Assembly (NCBI GenBank): GCA_016284295.1
Contig: JAEEOP010000006.1
Location: forward strand, 114,589-178,588
From: Methanomassiliicoccaceae archaeon
Lineage (GTDB): Archaea > Thermoplasmatota > Thermoplasmata > Methanomassiliicoccales > Methanomethylophilaceae
Reading direction: 5' to 3'
Length of the DNA stretch: 64,000 bases
The first letter of the stretch is position 1; the number at the start of each line of letters is the position of its first letter. Below, piece after piece: positions 24,169-31,823 of this stretch. The notes beneath the pieces are model-generated. The model was not told the origin of the DNA and ran no database searches. It saw only the letters and a list, made by a program, of their open reading frames with translations. The position numbers and the translations under genes were made by a program.

Positions 24169-24942
24169 TCATTCACCAGCCAATATCTTGTCCTTGAGGC
24201 ATGCGATGTCCGAAACAGCTGCGCTGTCAGGATACGCATCCAGAAGGCACTCGCTTCCCCTGTCCGCCTCGATAACGCTATGGTCATACCTTATACGGAC
24301 AGAATCGTCCATAGCTATGCCGACGAGAGCGGACATCCTCTGGACATCGTCCGACGTCTCCGATTTGTTGATCACCAGGATATTGTTCTCCACACCGAGG
24401 TTCCTCGCCAATGCCACCACCTGTCTAGAAACCTCGGCGGATTTGGGGGTGGGCTCCGTCAACACAAGATTGAAATCGAAATCTCTGGCAAGGCCCCTTC
24501 CCAAGATCTCCGGCCCCGCCTGCGAATCGACTATCGCGACATCGTAGCTCTCCCCGCTATCGTCCGAGTCGACATAGTTGAGGAGGATCTTGACGATGGA
24601 GATGGCCGAGCACAGGCAGCCGTTCCCCTCATCGGGAATCGCCCCCATCACTATGACCCTGATGCCGTCCCCATTCACCCTCGAGTAGTTCTCCAATATG
24701 CCCCTGCCAATCGCGAATGCCCCATCGCCGTCAAGATCGTCCAGTTCCTCGTTGATCTCTTCCTTGTTCCCTGTTATGGTAGGGACCTCCAGATACGGGA
24801 GCCCCAATGTCATCGCCAGGTTCATGCTGGGGTCCGTATCGAACACCAGGATCTTCATGCCTTCCCTGGAGAGCATCGTGGCCAATGTGGATATGGTCGT
24901 GGTCTTTCCGACGCCGCCCTTCCCGGTGGCGATGATCTTCAT
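24169..24942 (-). CDS. cooC: CooC-type nickel-insertion ATPase
   Basis: A 257-residue MinD/CooC-family P-loop ATPase that delivers nickel to metalloenzymes. Deviant Walker A KGGVGKTTT at 8-16, FDTDPSMNLAMTLG switch region, and the CooC hallmark C-x-C in EGNGCLCSA (C109, C111), which binds nickel at the dimer interface. NKSE for base recognition follows. In characterised systems the client is carbon monoxide dehydrogenase. No cooS/cdh gene is in this window, so the client here is unknown. The gene follows the DUF4198 gene by four bases and overlaps or abuts cooT. A nickel-trafficking unit is a firm inference from both neighbours. Confidence 0.88.
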   Translation of the reverse strand: MKIIATGKGGVGKTTTISTLATMLSREGMKILVFDTDPSMNLAMTLGLPYLEVPTITGNKEEINEELDDLDGDGAFAIGRGILENYSRVNGDGIRVIVMGAIPDEGNGCLCSAISIVKILLNYVDSDDSGESYDVAIVDSQAGPEILGRGLARDFDFNLVLTEPTPKSAEVSRQVVALARNLGVENNILVINKSETSDDVQRMSALVGIAMDDSVRIRYDHSVIEADRGSECLLDAYPDSAAVSDIACLKDKILAGE

Positions 24943-24946
24943 CAGA

Positions 24947-25687
24947 TCAATCAGCCTCCAACGTCAGGGTGGTCGTGAATCCGGTCTCGTCGAACTCCTC
25001 ATCCACCTTCTTGTTCACGTCGGTGTGTTTGGCAATGAAGGCGCAGAGCCCTCTCGAAGGCACATGGTATGTCAGCATGCCTTCCTCATCGGTGAAGAGG
25101 AACTGCAACTGGTCATCCCCCTCGTGATAGCATATTACCTTGGCCTTGGCCAGGGGCCTCCCTTCATACAGTACCTGGAGCTTTGCATCAGATCCGGCGC
25201 GGAGCCTTGCGGTCTCGGGCATGATCTCCAACGTAGAGTGCATCACGTTCCCGGGGTCGGCTCCGTCTTTGGAGATTATCCTCTTCGCGACCATGTTGAA
25301 TGCGCCAGAATACTTCACTTCGGAGAAGTCGCGTTTGACACCTCTGTGCCATCCCTCCTCGTCCGTGACCCAGGTGGAATTCGAATCTACGTAGAGGGTG
25401 TAGACTTCAGCACCCTTGTCCAAGAAGGAGAACTTCCATCCATGCGGATCCTTGACGATCTCCCTGTCGGGATCCTCGACACGGCCGTTATCGTCATAGA
25501 GGACAACATTGGCGTAATCGGTGGGCATGGGTTTGTCCGGGACCATCTTATGGCCATAGAGCCCGTATGCGAACAGTTCGTTACCGTCGCGTCCGACTTC
25601 TCCAATCCAGATCTCGTGACCGTAGATCTGGCGGCCGTAGCTCCTGAACGTCTCCGAGTCCATGCCCAACTCGTTGTTACTAATCAT
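24947..25687 (-). CDS. DUF4198-type protein associated with nickel/cobalt handling
   Basis: 246 residues. The N-terminus has YGHEIWIGEVG, matching the histidine-containing H-D/E-x-W start of DUF4198 proteins that accompany nickel or cobalt uptake genes. The middle and C-terminus are beta-rich (DAKLQVLYEGRPLAKAKVICYH, then TDEEGMLTYHVPSRGLCAFIAKHTD), like carboxypeptidase-regulatory/NikM-associated folds. No signal peptide or anchor is visible with this start, which is odd for a family usually exported. In-frame codons upstream to 25804 would overlap the divergent permease promoter. An AAAATATC box lies near 25710. Probably binds nickel or cobalt; not proven. Confidence 0.6.
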   Translation of the reverse strand: MISNNELGMDSETFRSYGRQIYGHEIWIGEVGRDGNELFAYGLYGHKMVPDKPMPTDYANVVLYDDNGRVEDPDREIVKDPHGWKFSFLDKGAEVYTLYVDSNSTWVTDEEGWHRGVKRDFSEVKYSGAFNMVAKRIISKDGADPGNVMHSTLEIMPETARLRAGSDAKLQVLYEGRPLAKAKVICYHEGDDQLQFLFTDEEGMLTYHVPSRGLCAFIAKHTDVNKKVDEEFDETGFTTTLTLEAD

Positions 25688-25803
25688 AAATTCGTAATAC
25701 TTATGCAGATATTTTAGGTTGAGTGCTCGAGATAGACCGCCTGCATTGCGGGACACTATCGATAACACGAATTTTAAAATAGTAATACCATAATCGCTAG
25801 GCA

Positions 25804-26871
25804 ATGAGTAATGGGCTGGAACAGAGGTCGGATTTCCAGAAAGAGTACCGCAGATTATCGGCGAAGAGGCTGGGTTTCATTATCATATGCAGCGTGGCAT
25901 GTCTGATCCTATCAATCTATGCGGCAACGATCGGGTCTTACCCCATTTCGCTGGGGGAAGTGTTCAACAGCATCCTGGATGCCATCCTGGGAAGGGAGCC
26001 GTCCGATACCGGCATCTACCACATAGTGATCAATCTCAGAATGCCCGCCATCCTCACCGCCCTGATCTGCGGCTTCGGATTGGCCATATGCGGAGTATGC
26101 ATGCAGAGCATGCTCAAGAACCCGCTCGCCGATCCTTATACCATGGGGATATCATCGGGCGCCGGCTTCGGTGCGGCTCTGGCCATGATCCTCGGGATCG
26201 AGCTCATAGGCGGTGCAGGCACGGTCGCCAATGCTTTCATATTCTCGCTGCTCCCCGCTCTCGTGATTCTTTTCCTGAGCAAGTTCCGCAACGCTACACC
26301 GACGATGATGATCCTGTGCGGGATTGCCTTGATGTACCTCTTCAATGCGGCCACACAGCTCTTCATGCTGATTGCTGATCCAGAGGACCTGTCCTCAGTA
26401 TACAAATGGATGATCGGTTCAGTGGACGGCACAGACCTTGGAGAGGCAGCGGTCGTCCTGGTCGTTGCCATCATCGGAACGGTCTATGTCCAATACATGT
26501 CCAACCAGCTGAACCTCATGGGGCTCGGAGACGAGAGCGCCAAGACACTTGGTGTCGATGTTGAGAGGAAGAGGCTCATCCTTCTCATGGTCGTGACGCT
26601 GGTCGCCGCGACGATAGTGAGTTTCACCGGGATCATCGGTTTCATCGGCCTAGTCGCGCCTCATATGGTCAGAGGTATCATCGGTACCGACAACAGATAC
26701 CTGATACCGGCATCGGGATTCTTCGGGGCTTTCCTGCTGCTCCTGTCCCACCTCGTGGCGATGACGATCGCACAGCCCACTATCCTTCCGGTCGGTGTCA
26801 TCACATCATGCATCGGCGGTCCGCTGTTCCTGTTCCTGATCCTCCGCAACTCCAAGGAGGTGTGGTCATGA
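25804..26871 (+). CDS. FecCD-family ABC transporter permease, system B
   Basis: 355-residue polytopic permease with a cytoplasmic N-terminus of about 24 residues and the family motifs NPLADPYTMGISSGAGFGA and GIIGFIGLVAPHMVRG. First gene of a permease-ATPase-binding protein operon, divergent from the CooC/CooT/DUF4198 unit. The gap (25688-25803) has TTTTAAAA and ACCATAATCG but not the TTGGAT-N5-ATCCAA dyad found before systems A, C and D. The absence of that operator and the nickel-related neighbours suggest a nickel- or cobalt-chelate substrate rather than iron. This is an inference. Confidence 0.88.
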   Translation: MSNGLEQRSDFQKEYRRLSAKRLGFIIICSVACLILSIYAATIGSYPISLGEVFNSILDAILGREPSDTGIYHIVINLRMPAILTALICGFGLAICGVCMQSMLKNPLADPYTMGISSGAGFGAALAMILGIELIGGAGTVANAFIFSLLPALVILFLSKFRNATPTMMILCGIALMYLFNAATQLFMLIADPEDLSSVYKWMIGSVDGTDLGEAAVVLVVAIIGTVYVQYMSNQLNLMGLGDESAKTLGVDVERKRLILLMVVTLVAATIVSFTGIIGFIGLVAPHMVRGIIGTDNRYLIPASGFFGAFLLLLSHLVAMTIAQPTILPVGVITSCIGGPLFLFLILRNSKEVWS

Positions 26872-27698
26872 CCGACACCCACGATGCGTCCATTCTGCTG
26901 CAGCCCCGCGATGACACGGGCGAGCCCATCAGCGTGCGGGTGGAGAACATGAGCTTCGGATATGACGACAAGTTGATCCTGGAAGGGATAGACCTCGTCA
27001 TGGACGAACCCGGGCTCGTATGCATACTGGGCCCGAACGGCGTCGGGAAGACGACCATCGTCAAGTGCATGAACAAGCTCCTGAAGCCCAGTTCTGGACG
27101 CGTCTGCATCAATGGCAGAGATGTGCAGACCATGAGCCTGCTCGATGTGGCCAGGATCATCGGGTTCGTTCCAAATTCCCAAGCCAGCGTCTTCTCCATG
27201 ACCGTCCCTGAGGCGATTCTGATGGGAAGACACCCGCGTGCGGGATGGACGACATCCGCCAGGGACATACAGGTGGTAGATGCGGCCATCGACCTTCTGG
27301 GACTGCAGGAGTTCTCCCAGAGGGACATAAGACAGCTCAGCGCAGGGCAGACCCAAAGAGTCCTGATTGCACGCGGACTGGTCCAGGAACCGGACATCCT
27401 AATCCTGGACGAGCCCACATCCAATCTCGATATCAAGTATCAGATGGATGTCATGAGATTCCTCAAAGCATACGCTCGCGACAGGAGAATCATCGTGATA
27501 ATGGTCTGCCACGACCTCAACATAACGGCCGCCTATGCGGACCGTGTGATCCTGATGTTCGATAAGGGCGTGTATGCCGACGGCAAAGCGTCGGACGTGC
27601 TCACGCCCGAGAACATCAAAACGGTTTACAACGTGGATGCCGAGGTCGAAGACCGTAACGGCACCCCGAGGATTCATCTGATTCCAGAATATGATTGA
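26868..27698 (+). CDS. FecE-type ABC transporter ATPase, system B
   Basis: 276 residues. Walker A GPNGVGKTT, signature LSAGQTQR in place of the usual LSGGQ, Walker B ILILDEP with SNLD, and H-loop MVCHDLNI. A 20-residue N-terminal extension precedes the domain start ISVRVENMSFGY. ATG 26868 overlaps the permease stop (ATGA). The C-terminus (EVEDRNGTPRIHLIPEYD) resembles those of systems C and D, placing the three ATPases in one paralogous group. Confidence 0.92.
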   Translation: MTDTHDASILLQPRDDTGEPISVRVENMSFGYDDKLILEGIDLVMDEPGLVCILGPNGVGKTTIVKCMNKLLKPSSGRVCINGRDVQTMSLLDVARIIGFVPNSQASVFSMTVPEAILMGRHPRAGWTTSARDIQVVDAAIDLLGLQEFSQRDIRQLSAGQTQRVLIARGLVQEPDILILDEPTSNLDIKYQMDVMRFLKAYARDRRIIVIMVCHDLNITAAYADRVILMFDKGVYADGKASDVLTPENIKTVYNVDAEVEDRNGTPRIHLIPEYD

Positions 27699-27707
27699 GT
27701 GATATCA

Positions 27708-29111
27708 ATGGCAATTAGCAAAGGAATGACAATAGCAATCATCACCGTGGTCGTTGTCGTCATCATAGCCGTTGCGGCCTTCGCCCTCATGAACAATGGC
27801 GGCGGCCAGGACGGCGGCAACGATGGGGCAAGGGTGGGAGAGACCATCGCAGAAAAGGACTTCCCCGACTCCGGGTCGAGACTGTGGGTGTACGGCAATG
27901 CCAACGAAGATGACAGGATCGACAACGCCGATGTGGCTTATCTCGAGAGCATGGTCAAGGGCTCCGTCAAGAAGACCCAATTGGCCGATGCCAACACGGA
28001 CGGCAAGGTCGACAGCAGGGATGTTGACTACCTGAAGAAGATCATCGCGGCCAACGACTCCACGAAGATGGATGTCTACTACATCGACAACTACTTCAAG
28101 ATCGCCAAGGTCTCCTGGCCGGTCAAGAGCATCGCCACCAGCTACTGCAGCGGGCTGTACACTGCAGAGGCCACCGGGCTGACATCCAAGCTCACGATGG
28201 TAGATGACACCATCTCGACCTACTGGGCCAAGCTCAACAGCCATGCGGCCGAATCCACAAGTTTCGGCTCCACCGAGACGCCCAACTACGAACTCATGAT
28301 CCAGAAGGGGATCGACGTATACATCCCCGGCTACTGTGATGCGACAGCCGATGTCCAGTCGCCTGCCAAACTGAATCCTGCAGGCATCGACGTCATGTTC
28401 ATGAACACCTGCGACAACAGCGGTGTCGATTATCCCAACGAATACATCGACCGCTCCATCCTCATGTTCGGCTTTCTGCTGCAGGGAGACATGGACCAGT
28501 GCTACAGGTACATCGAATGGCACGACAGGGTCCTGACCGCGGTCGAGACTGCCGCCGCCAAGATCGCAGAGTCCGACAAGGGCGCCCTCATCATGTCGAG
28601 GAACGCGCCGTCATACACCACAACCGGTCAGTACAGCCTCACCGGAAAGGGCAACACCAACATGATCCATGCCGACTGGGCGGGATGCTACATCGTCGCC
28701 GACCACACCCAGTGGCTCCCGAAGAACTACAACACCCTGACGACCGAGAACATCCTCACCGTCCTGAAGGAAGTCAAGGATTCCGGGCGTGGCACCGTCT
28801 ACTGGATCGACAACGAGCACGACGGCCTCCGCGGACAGAGGGATCTGGATGCGACCGTGGCATCATGGGCGACGGAGCTGGAGACATCCGTGACAGACCT
28901 CCACTTCCTCGGAATGGCCCGTGAGGCGGGGAACAGCCCGCTGTATGTCATCGAGATGGTGTTCTACCTGAACGTCATGCATCCCGACACGTTGAGCATC
29001 GACTTCGAAGATGAGTTCGACTACTTCATCAACAACTTCACCTTGGAGAAATCCAAGTACAAGAGCGAGATGGACATCGGCAACTTCTTCAAGGATTATG
29101 GAACGCTTTAA
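27708..29111 (+). CDS. Metal-chelate binding protein with dockerin-like module, system B
   Basis: 467 residues in three parts. A membrane anchor (5-27) with a Gly/Asn linker comes first. Then a paired calcium-loop module (about 50-115): YGNANEDDRIDNADV and, after about 22 residues, DANTDGKVDSRDV, each followed by a hydrophobic helix as in type I dockerins. The BtuF/FepB-like ligand-binding domain follows from about 120 (SWPVKSIATSYCSGLY...). Start ATG 27708 is preceded by GAGTGATA; GTG 27699 would be an alternative. Last gene of operon B. The dockerin-like part could dock the protein to a surface scaffold or stabilise it with calcium. Confidence 0.85.
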   Translation: MAISKGMTIAIITVVVVVIIAVAAFALMNNGGGQDGGNDGARVGETIAEKDFPDSGSRLWVYGNANEDDRIDNADVAYLESMVKGSVKKTQLADANTDGKVDSRDVDYLKKIIAANDSTKMDVYYIDNYFKIAKVSWPVKSIATSYCSGLYTAEATGLTSKLTMVDDTISTYWAKLNSHAAESTSFGSTETPNYELMIQKGIDVYIPGYCDATADVQSPAKLNPAGIDVMFMNTCDNSGVDYPNEYIDRSILMFGFLLQGDMDQCYRYIEWHDRVLTAVETAAAKIAESDKGALIMSRNAPSYTTTGQYSLTGKGNTNMIHADWAGCYIVADHTQWLPKNYNTLTTENILTVLKEVKDSGRGTVYWIDNEHDGLRGQRDLDATVASWATELETSVTDLHFLGMAREAGNSPLYVIEMVFYLNVMHPDTLSIDFEDEFDYFINNFTLEKSKYKSEMDIGNFFKDYGTL

Positions 29112-29120
29112 ACCTGAAAC

Positions 29121-29135
29121 GGGGGATTCTCCCCC
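29121..29135 (+). terminator. Short hairpin after system B
   Basis: GGGGGA-TTC-TCCCCC immediately after the binding-protein stop and nine bases before the next ATG. A partial terminator or RNA-stabilising element. Confidence 0.4.
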
Positions 29136-29143
29136 ACCTTACC

Positions 29144-29644
29144 ATGAATCCCAACAGACAATCGCAGATGATTCTCGGGCTGGTCCTGGTAGCCATCCTG
29201 GTGAGCAGCACCCTCGTGACATTCTTCGTATTCCAACAGGTCGGGGATCCTGACGAGAAGTACAAGGGCGACCACCTGTACAGCATCAGCGGAACGGTTG
29301 ATGGATCCCCTGCCGACGGCGAAGGCAGGTCCGAATATGCGTTCGAACCGAAAGGATACGTGTACATATTCACAGCGAACTACTCCTCCCCTGATGGCAA
29401 AAAGGACCGGATCACATTCACGCTGATCTGCGATTCCAAATCGGGTCCGAGCACCGAGCTGTATGAGCGCATCGGAAACACGGTTTCGGACGGCGTGCCT
29501 TGCAGCGTATGGAGGCAGACGACTCCCGACCGCACCATCGTATTCAGCATGGACTCGGACCTAGTGGTCCATGAGTTCAGCATATCCAAGGAAGAGCTGG
29601 AGCTGAAAGGATCCCTGAGATCGGAGAACCGTTCCTCCGCCTGA
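29144..29644 (+). CDS. Membrane-anchored hypothetical protein
   Basis: 166 residues. A short basic start, one transmembrane helix (about 10-32, ILGLVLVAILVSSTLVTFFVF), then an extracytoplasmic beta-rich domain (YSISGTVDGSPADGEG.., GYVYIFTANYSS, DRITFTLICDSKSGP, TIVFSMDSDLVVHEFSIS). The protein at 34529-35038 has the same size and layout and appears to be a diverged paralogue. No catalytic motif or known family. Close behind operon B, with a C-terminus rich in Ser/Arg. Confidence 0.6.
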   Translation: MNPNRQSQMILGLVLVAILVSSTLVTFFVFQQVGDPDEKYKGDHLYSISGTVDGSPADGEGRSEYAFEPKGYVYIFTANYSSPDGKKDRITFTLICDSKSGPSTELYERIGNTVSDGVPCSVWRQTTPDRTIVFSMDSDLVVHEFSISKEELELKGSLRSENRSSA

Positions 29645-29676
29645 TACGCAGCACATCGATGATGGAGGTCCGGAAA

Positions 29677-30411
29677 ATGAAGACAGGGATCATCATTCTT
29701 GGGATCGATTCTGAACACGAAGGATTGCGTCCGTTCGCACGGAGATGCGCCGACTCCCTTATCAACAGAGGGTGGAAGAACGTGTTCGTGGCCTACGGCC
29801 GCGGAGAACCCTTTGCAGCGGATGTGATGAGACGGATGCACGACGAAGGCACAGATACCTTCTGCATACTTCCACTTGCCATCTCCGAAGGGAAGCACAC
29901 CGTATGGCTGCTGCCGGGAAGCGTCCTCCTTCCAGACAATTTCGGATCGTGGACCGTGATCGACGGGAAGGACGTCGCCACACGCTTCTCCACTGCACTC
30001 GGTTCCGATCCGCGTATTGCGGATGCACTGGTCCGCAGAGAGGGCGGACCGCATACCAGCGAGGCCGTAGTGCTTGTCAACAGAGGCTCGCCTCATTCTT
30101 CGGCAGAGCGCGACATCGGATTCTACACAGAAGCTTTCCGTGACGCCGGATGGCGCGCAGAACATGCATCCACCGTGCATGGGAACGACATCGCGAAGAC
30201 CGCGAAAGATCTGGTGGACGAGGGCTTCTCACGGATCAGGGTGATCCCGCTTTCCATCCGTTTCTGCGGTCGGTTCTCATCCTCGGTCAAGGATGCACTG
30301 AAGGGCATCGACGCGGACATCTCGTATTCGGAGCCGCTGACGGAACTGCCCGAGTACATCGATGCATTGGACTCGAAGATCCCAGACAGATGGCGAATGT
30401 CAGACCGATGA
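29677..30411 (+). CDS. Two-domain chelatase-like protein (CbiX/CbiK superfamily)
   Basis: 244 residues with two homologous halves resembling class II tetrapyrrole chelatases, which insert cobalt or nickel into sirohydrochlorin. Half 1: GIIILGIDSEHEGLRPFARR..., ending with CILPLAISEGKHTVWLLP, where H74 fits the second metal-binding histidine. Half 2: AVVLVNRGSPHSSAERD... with VIPLSIRFCGRFSSS. The G-H-G-S motif that supplies the first histidine has become GIDS and NRGS, so classical activity is doubtful. Its place between a nickel/cobalt-like importer and a MATE exporter supports a metal role. ATG 29677 follows GGAGGTCCGG. It overlaps the convergent MATE gene by 12 bases. Confidence 0.62.
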   Translation: MKTGIIILGIDSEHEGLRPFARRCADSLINRGWKNVFVAYGRGEPFAADVMRRMHDEGTDTFCILPLAISEGKHTVWLLPGSVLLPDNFGSWTVIDGKDVATRFSTALGSDPRIADALVRREGGPHTSEAVVLVNRGSPHSSAERDIGFYTEAFRDAGWRAEHASTVHGNDIAKTAKDLVDEGFSRIRVIPLSIRFCGRFSSSVKDALKGIDADISYSEPLTELPEYIDALDSKIPDRWRMSDR

Positions 30412-31761
30412 TGCCTTCAGCTTCTTGAACTCGTGCTGGGAAAGAATCCACATCACCAGGAATAGCACTATGTGGACTGCCACCATGCAGTAGATTATCC
30501 CCTCGTAAGGGTCCACACCCAGCAGCCCGTAGCTCGCCAGGGCATACATTCCAAGCTTCAGGACGCCCCAGACCATATACACATACATCGGGATCTTAGC
30601 CTTCTTCATCGCCTGCAGAAGAGAGGAGCAGGCTCCTGCGATGCCGAGGAACGGCATCAGGAACACCGATATCCTGAGTGTCCACACGAAATCCGGCAGA
30701 AGCTCCCTCATGGATTCCTCGTAAGTGACTGCCGCCATCAGCGGCTCGGCAAATATGAAGAGGAACACTACCGCGACGACAGAGATCCCGATGCACAGCT
30801 TGACCGAATAGCGGAAGGCCTCCTCCATCTTAGACAGATCCATCTGGCCGTAGGCGGAAGACGTCACCGGCAGCTGGGCAGTCTCCACGGCCCTTCCGGG
30901 AAGCCCCGCGAGGCCGAGATACCTCCAGGTGTAATTGTAGAGCATGACAGCGGTAGTGCCCCCGGCGATGATCAGGAAGACCCTCTGAAGAAGATCGGTG
31001 AGGTTGCTTATCGCCATCTGCACCGTCTTCGGTCCGCCCACCCCCATGACCTCGGAGAGCGATTCCCTCTGAGGTCTGAAGTTGCCTCTGTTGATGGGGA
31101 CCGTCGTCTTCCCTCTCAGATACCAGGATAACGCCAGAAGAAGCGCCATGAGGGACGAGACCGTGGTGGCCAGACCGGCACCGAAGACGCCCATGCCCAG
31201 AACATAGATGAAGATCGGATCCAGGGACATGTTCAGGACCGCCGATGCTACCTGCACGTATGTGGAGCGCTTAGCGGCCCCTTCCCCCCTCAGCAGACCT
31301 CCGACTATGGAAAGCAGCACGACCGCCGGGGACATGAGCAGGTAAGGCAGCATGTACATGACGGCATCGTCACGGACGTTCTGCGCCCCCATCAGGTCGA
31401 TGAGGGTGTCCAGAGACAATGCGACGGCGATGGATGCTATGACAGACAGGATAAGTCCGAGGATGATGGAATTGGAGGCCAGCCTGCCGGCCGCATCCCT
31501 TTCACCTCTTCCGAGACGGAATGCGATCGTGGTCGTGGCACCGGCTGAGACCCCCAATGCCAAGCACATCATCAGGCCGTAGACTGGGACCACTGTGGAG
31601 ATGGCAGATGCCGGCCCTACCCCCAATCCTGACACCCAGAAGGTGTCCACGAACTGATTTATCTCCACCACGCTGAAAGCTATGAGGAAGGAAACTGCCA
31701 TGCTGCGTATGGCCGCCTTGGGTTCCCCCAGCAGCTTGTCCAGATCCTTCTGCAATGACAT
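30400..31761 (-). CDS. MATE-family efflux transporter 1
   Basis: A 453-residue integral membrane protein with about 12 helices in two halves. The N-terminal half has VDTFWVSGLGVGPASAIST and the MATE-typical GLLRGEGAAKRSTYVQVASAVLNMSLDPIFIYVLGMGVFGAGLATTVSS region. Sodium- or proton-driven exporters of this family remove toxic organic cations. Some export metal chelators. It follows the P-type ATPase with about 62 bases between, and its start has no TTGGAT dyad, unlike the second MATE gene at 49865. Confidence 0.9.
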   Translation of the reverse strand: MSLQKDLDKLLGEPKAAIRSMAVSFLIAFSVVEINQFVDTFWVSGLGVGPASAISTVVPVYGLMMCLALGVSAGATTTIAFRLGRGERDAAGRLASNSIILGLILSVIASIAVALSLDTLIDLMGAQNVRDDAVMYMLPYLLMSPAVVLLSIVGGLLRGEGAAKRSTYVQVASAVLNMSLDPIFIYVLGMGVFGAGLATTVSSLMALLLALSWYLRGKTTVPINRGNFRPQRESLSEVMGVGGPKTVQMAISNLTDLLQRVFLIIAGGTTAVMLYNYTWRYLGLAGLPGRAVETAQLPVTSSAYGQMDLSKMEEAFRYSVKLCIGISVVAVVFLFIFAEPLMAAVTYEESMRELLPDFVWTLRISVFLMPFLGIAGACSSLLQAMKKAKIPMYVYMVWGVLKLGMYALASYGLLGVDPYEGIIYCMVAVHIVLFLVMWILSQHEFKKLKASSV

Positions 31762-31823
31762 TCCACTAACAGTAATACGAATTTATTTTTAATAACACTC
31801 ATCCGGGATCGGATCGTTCCTCC

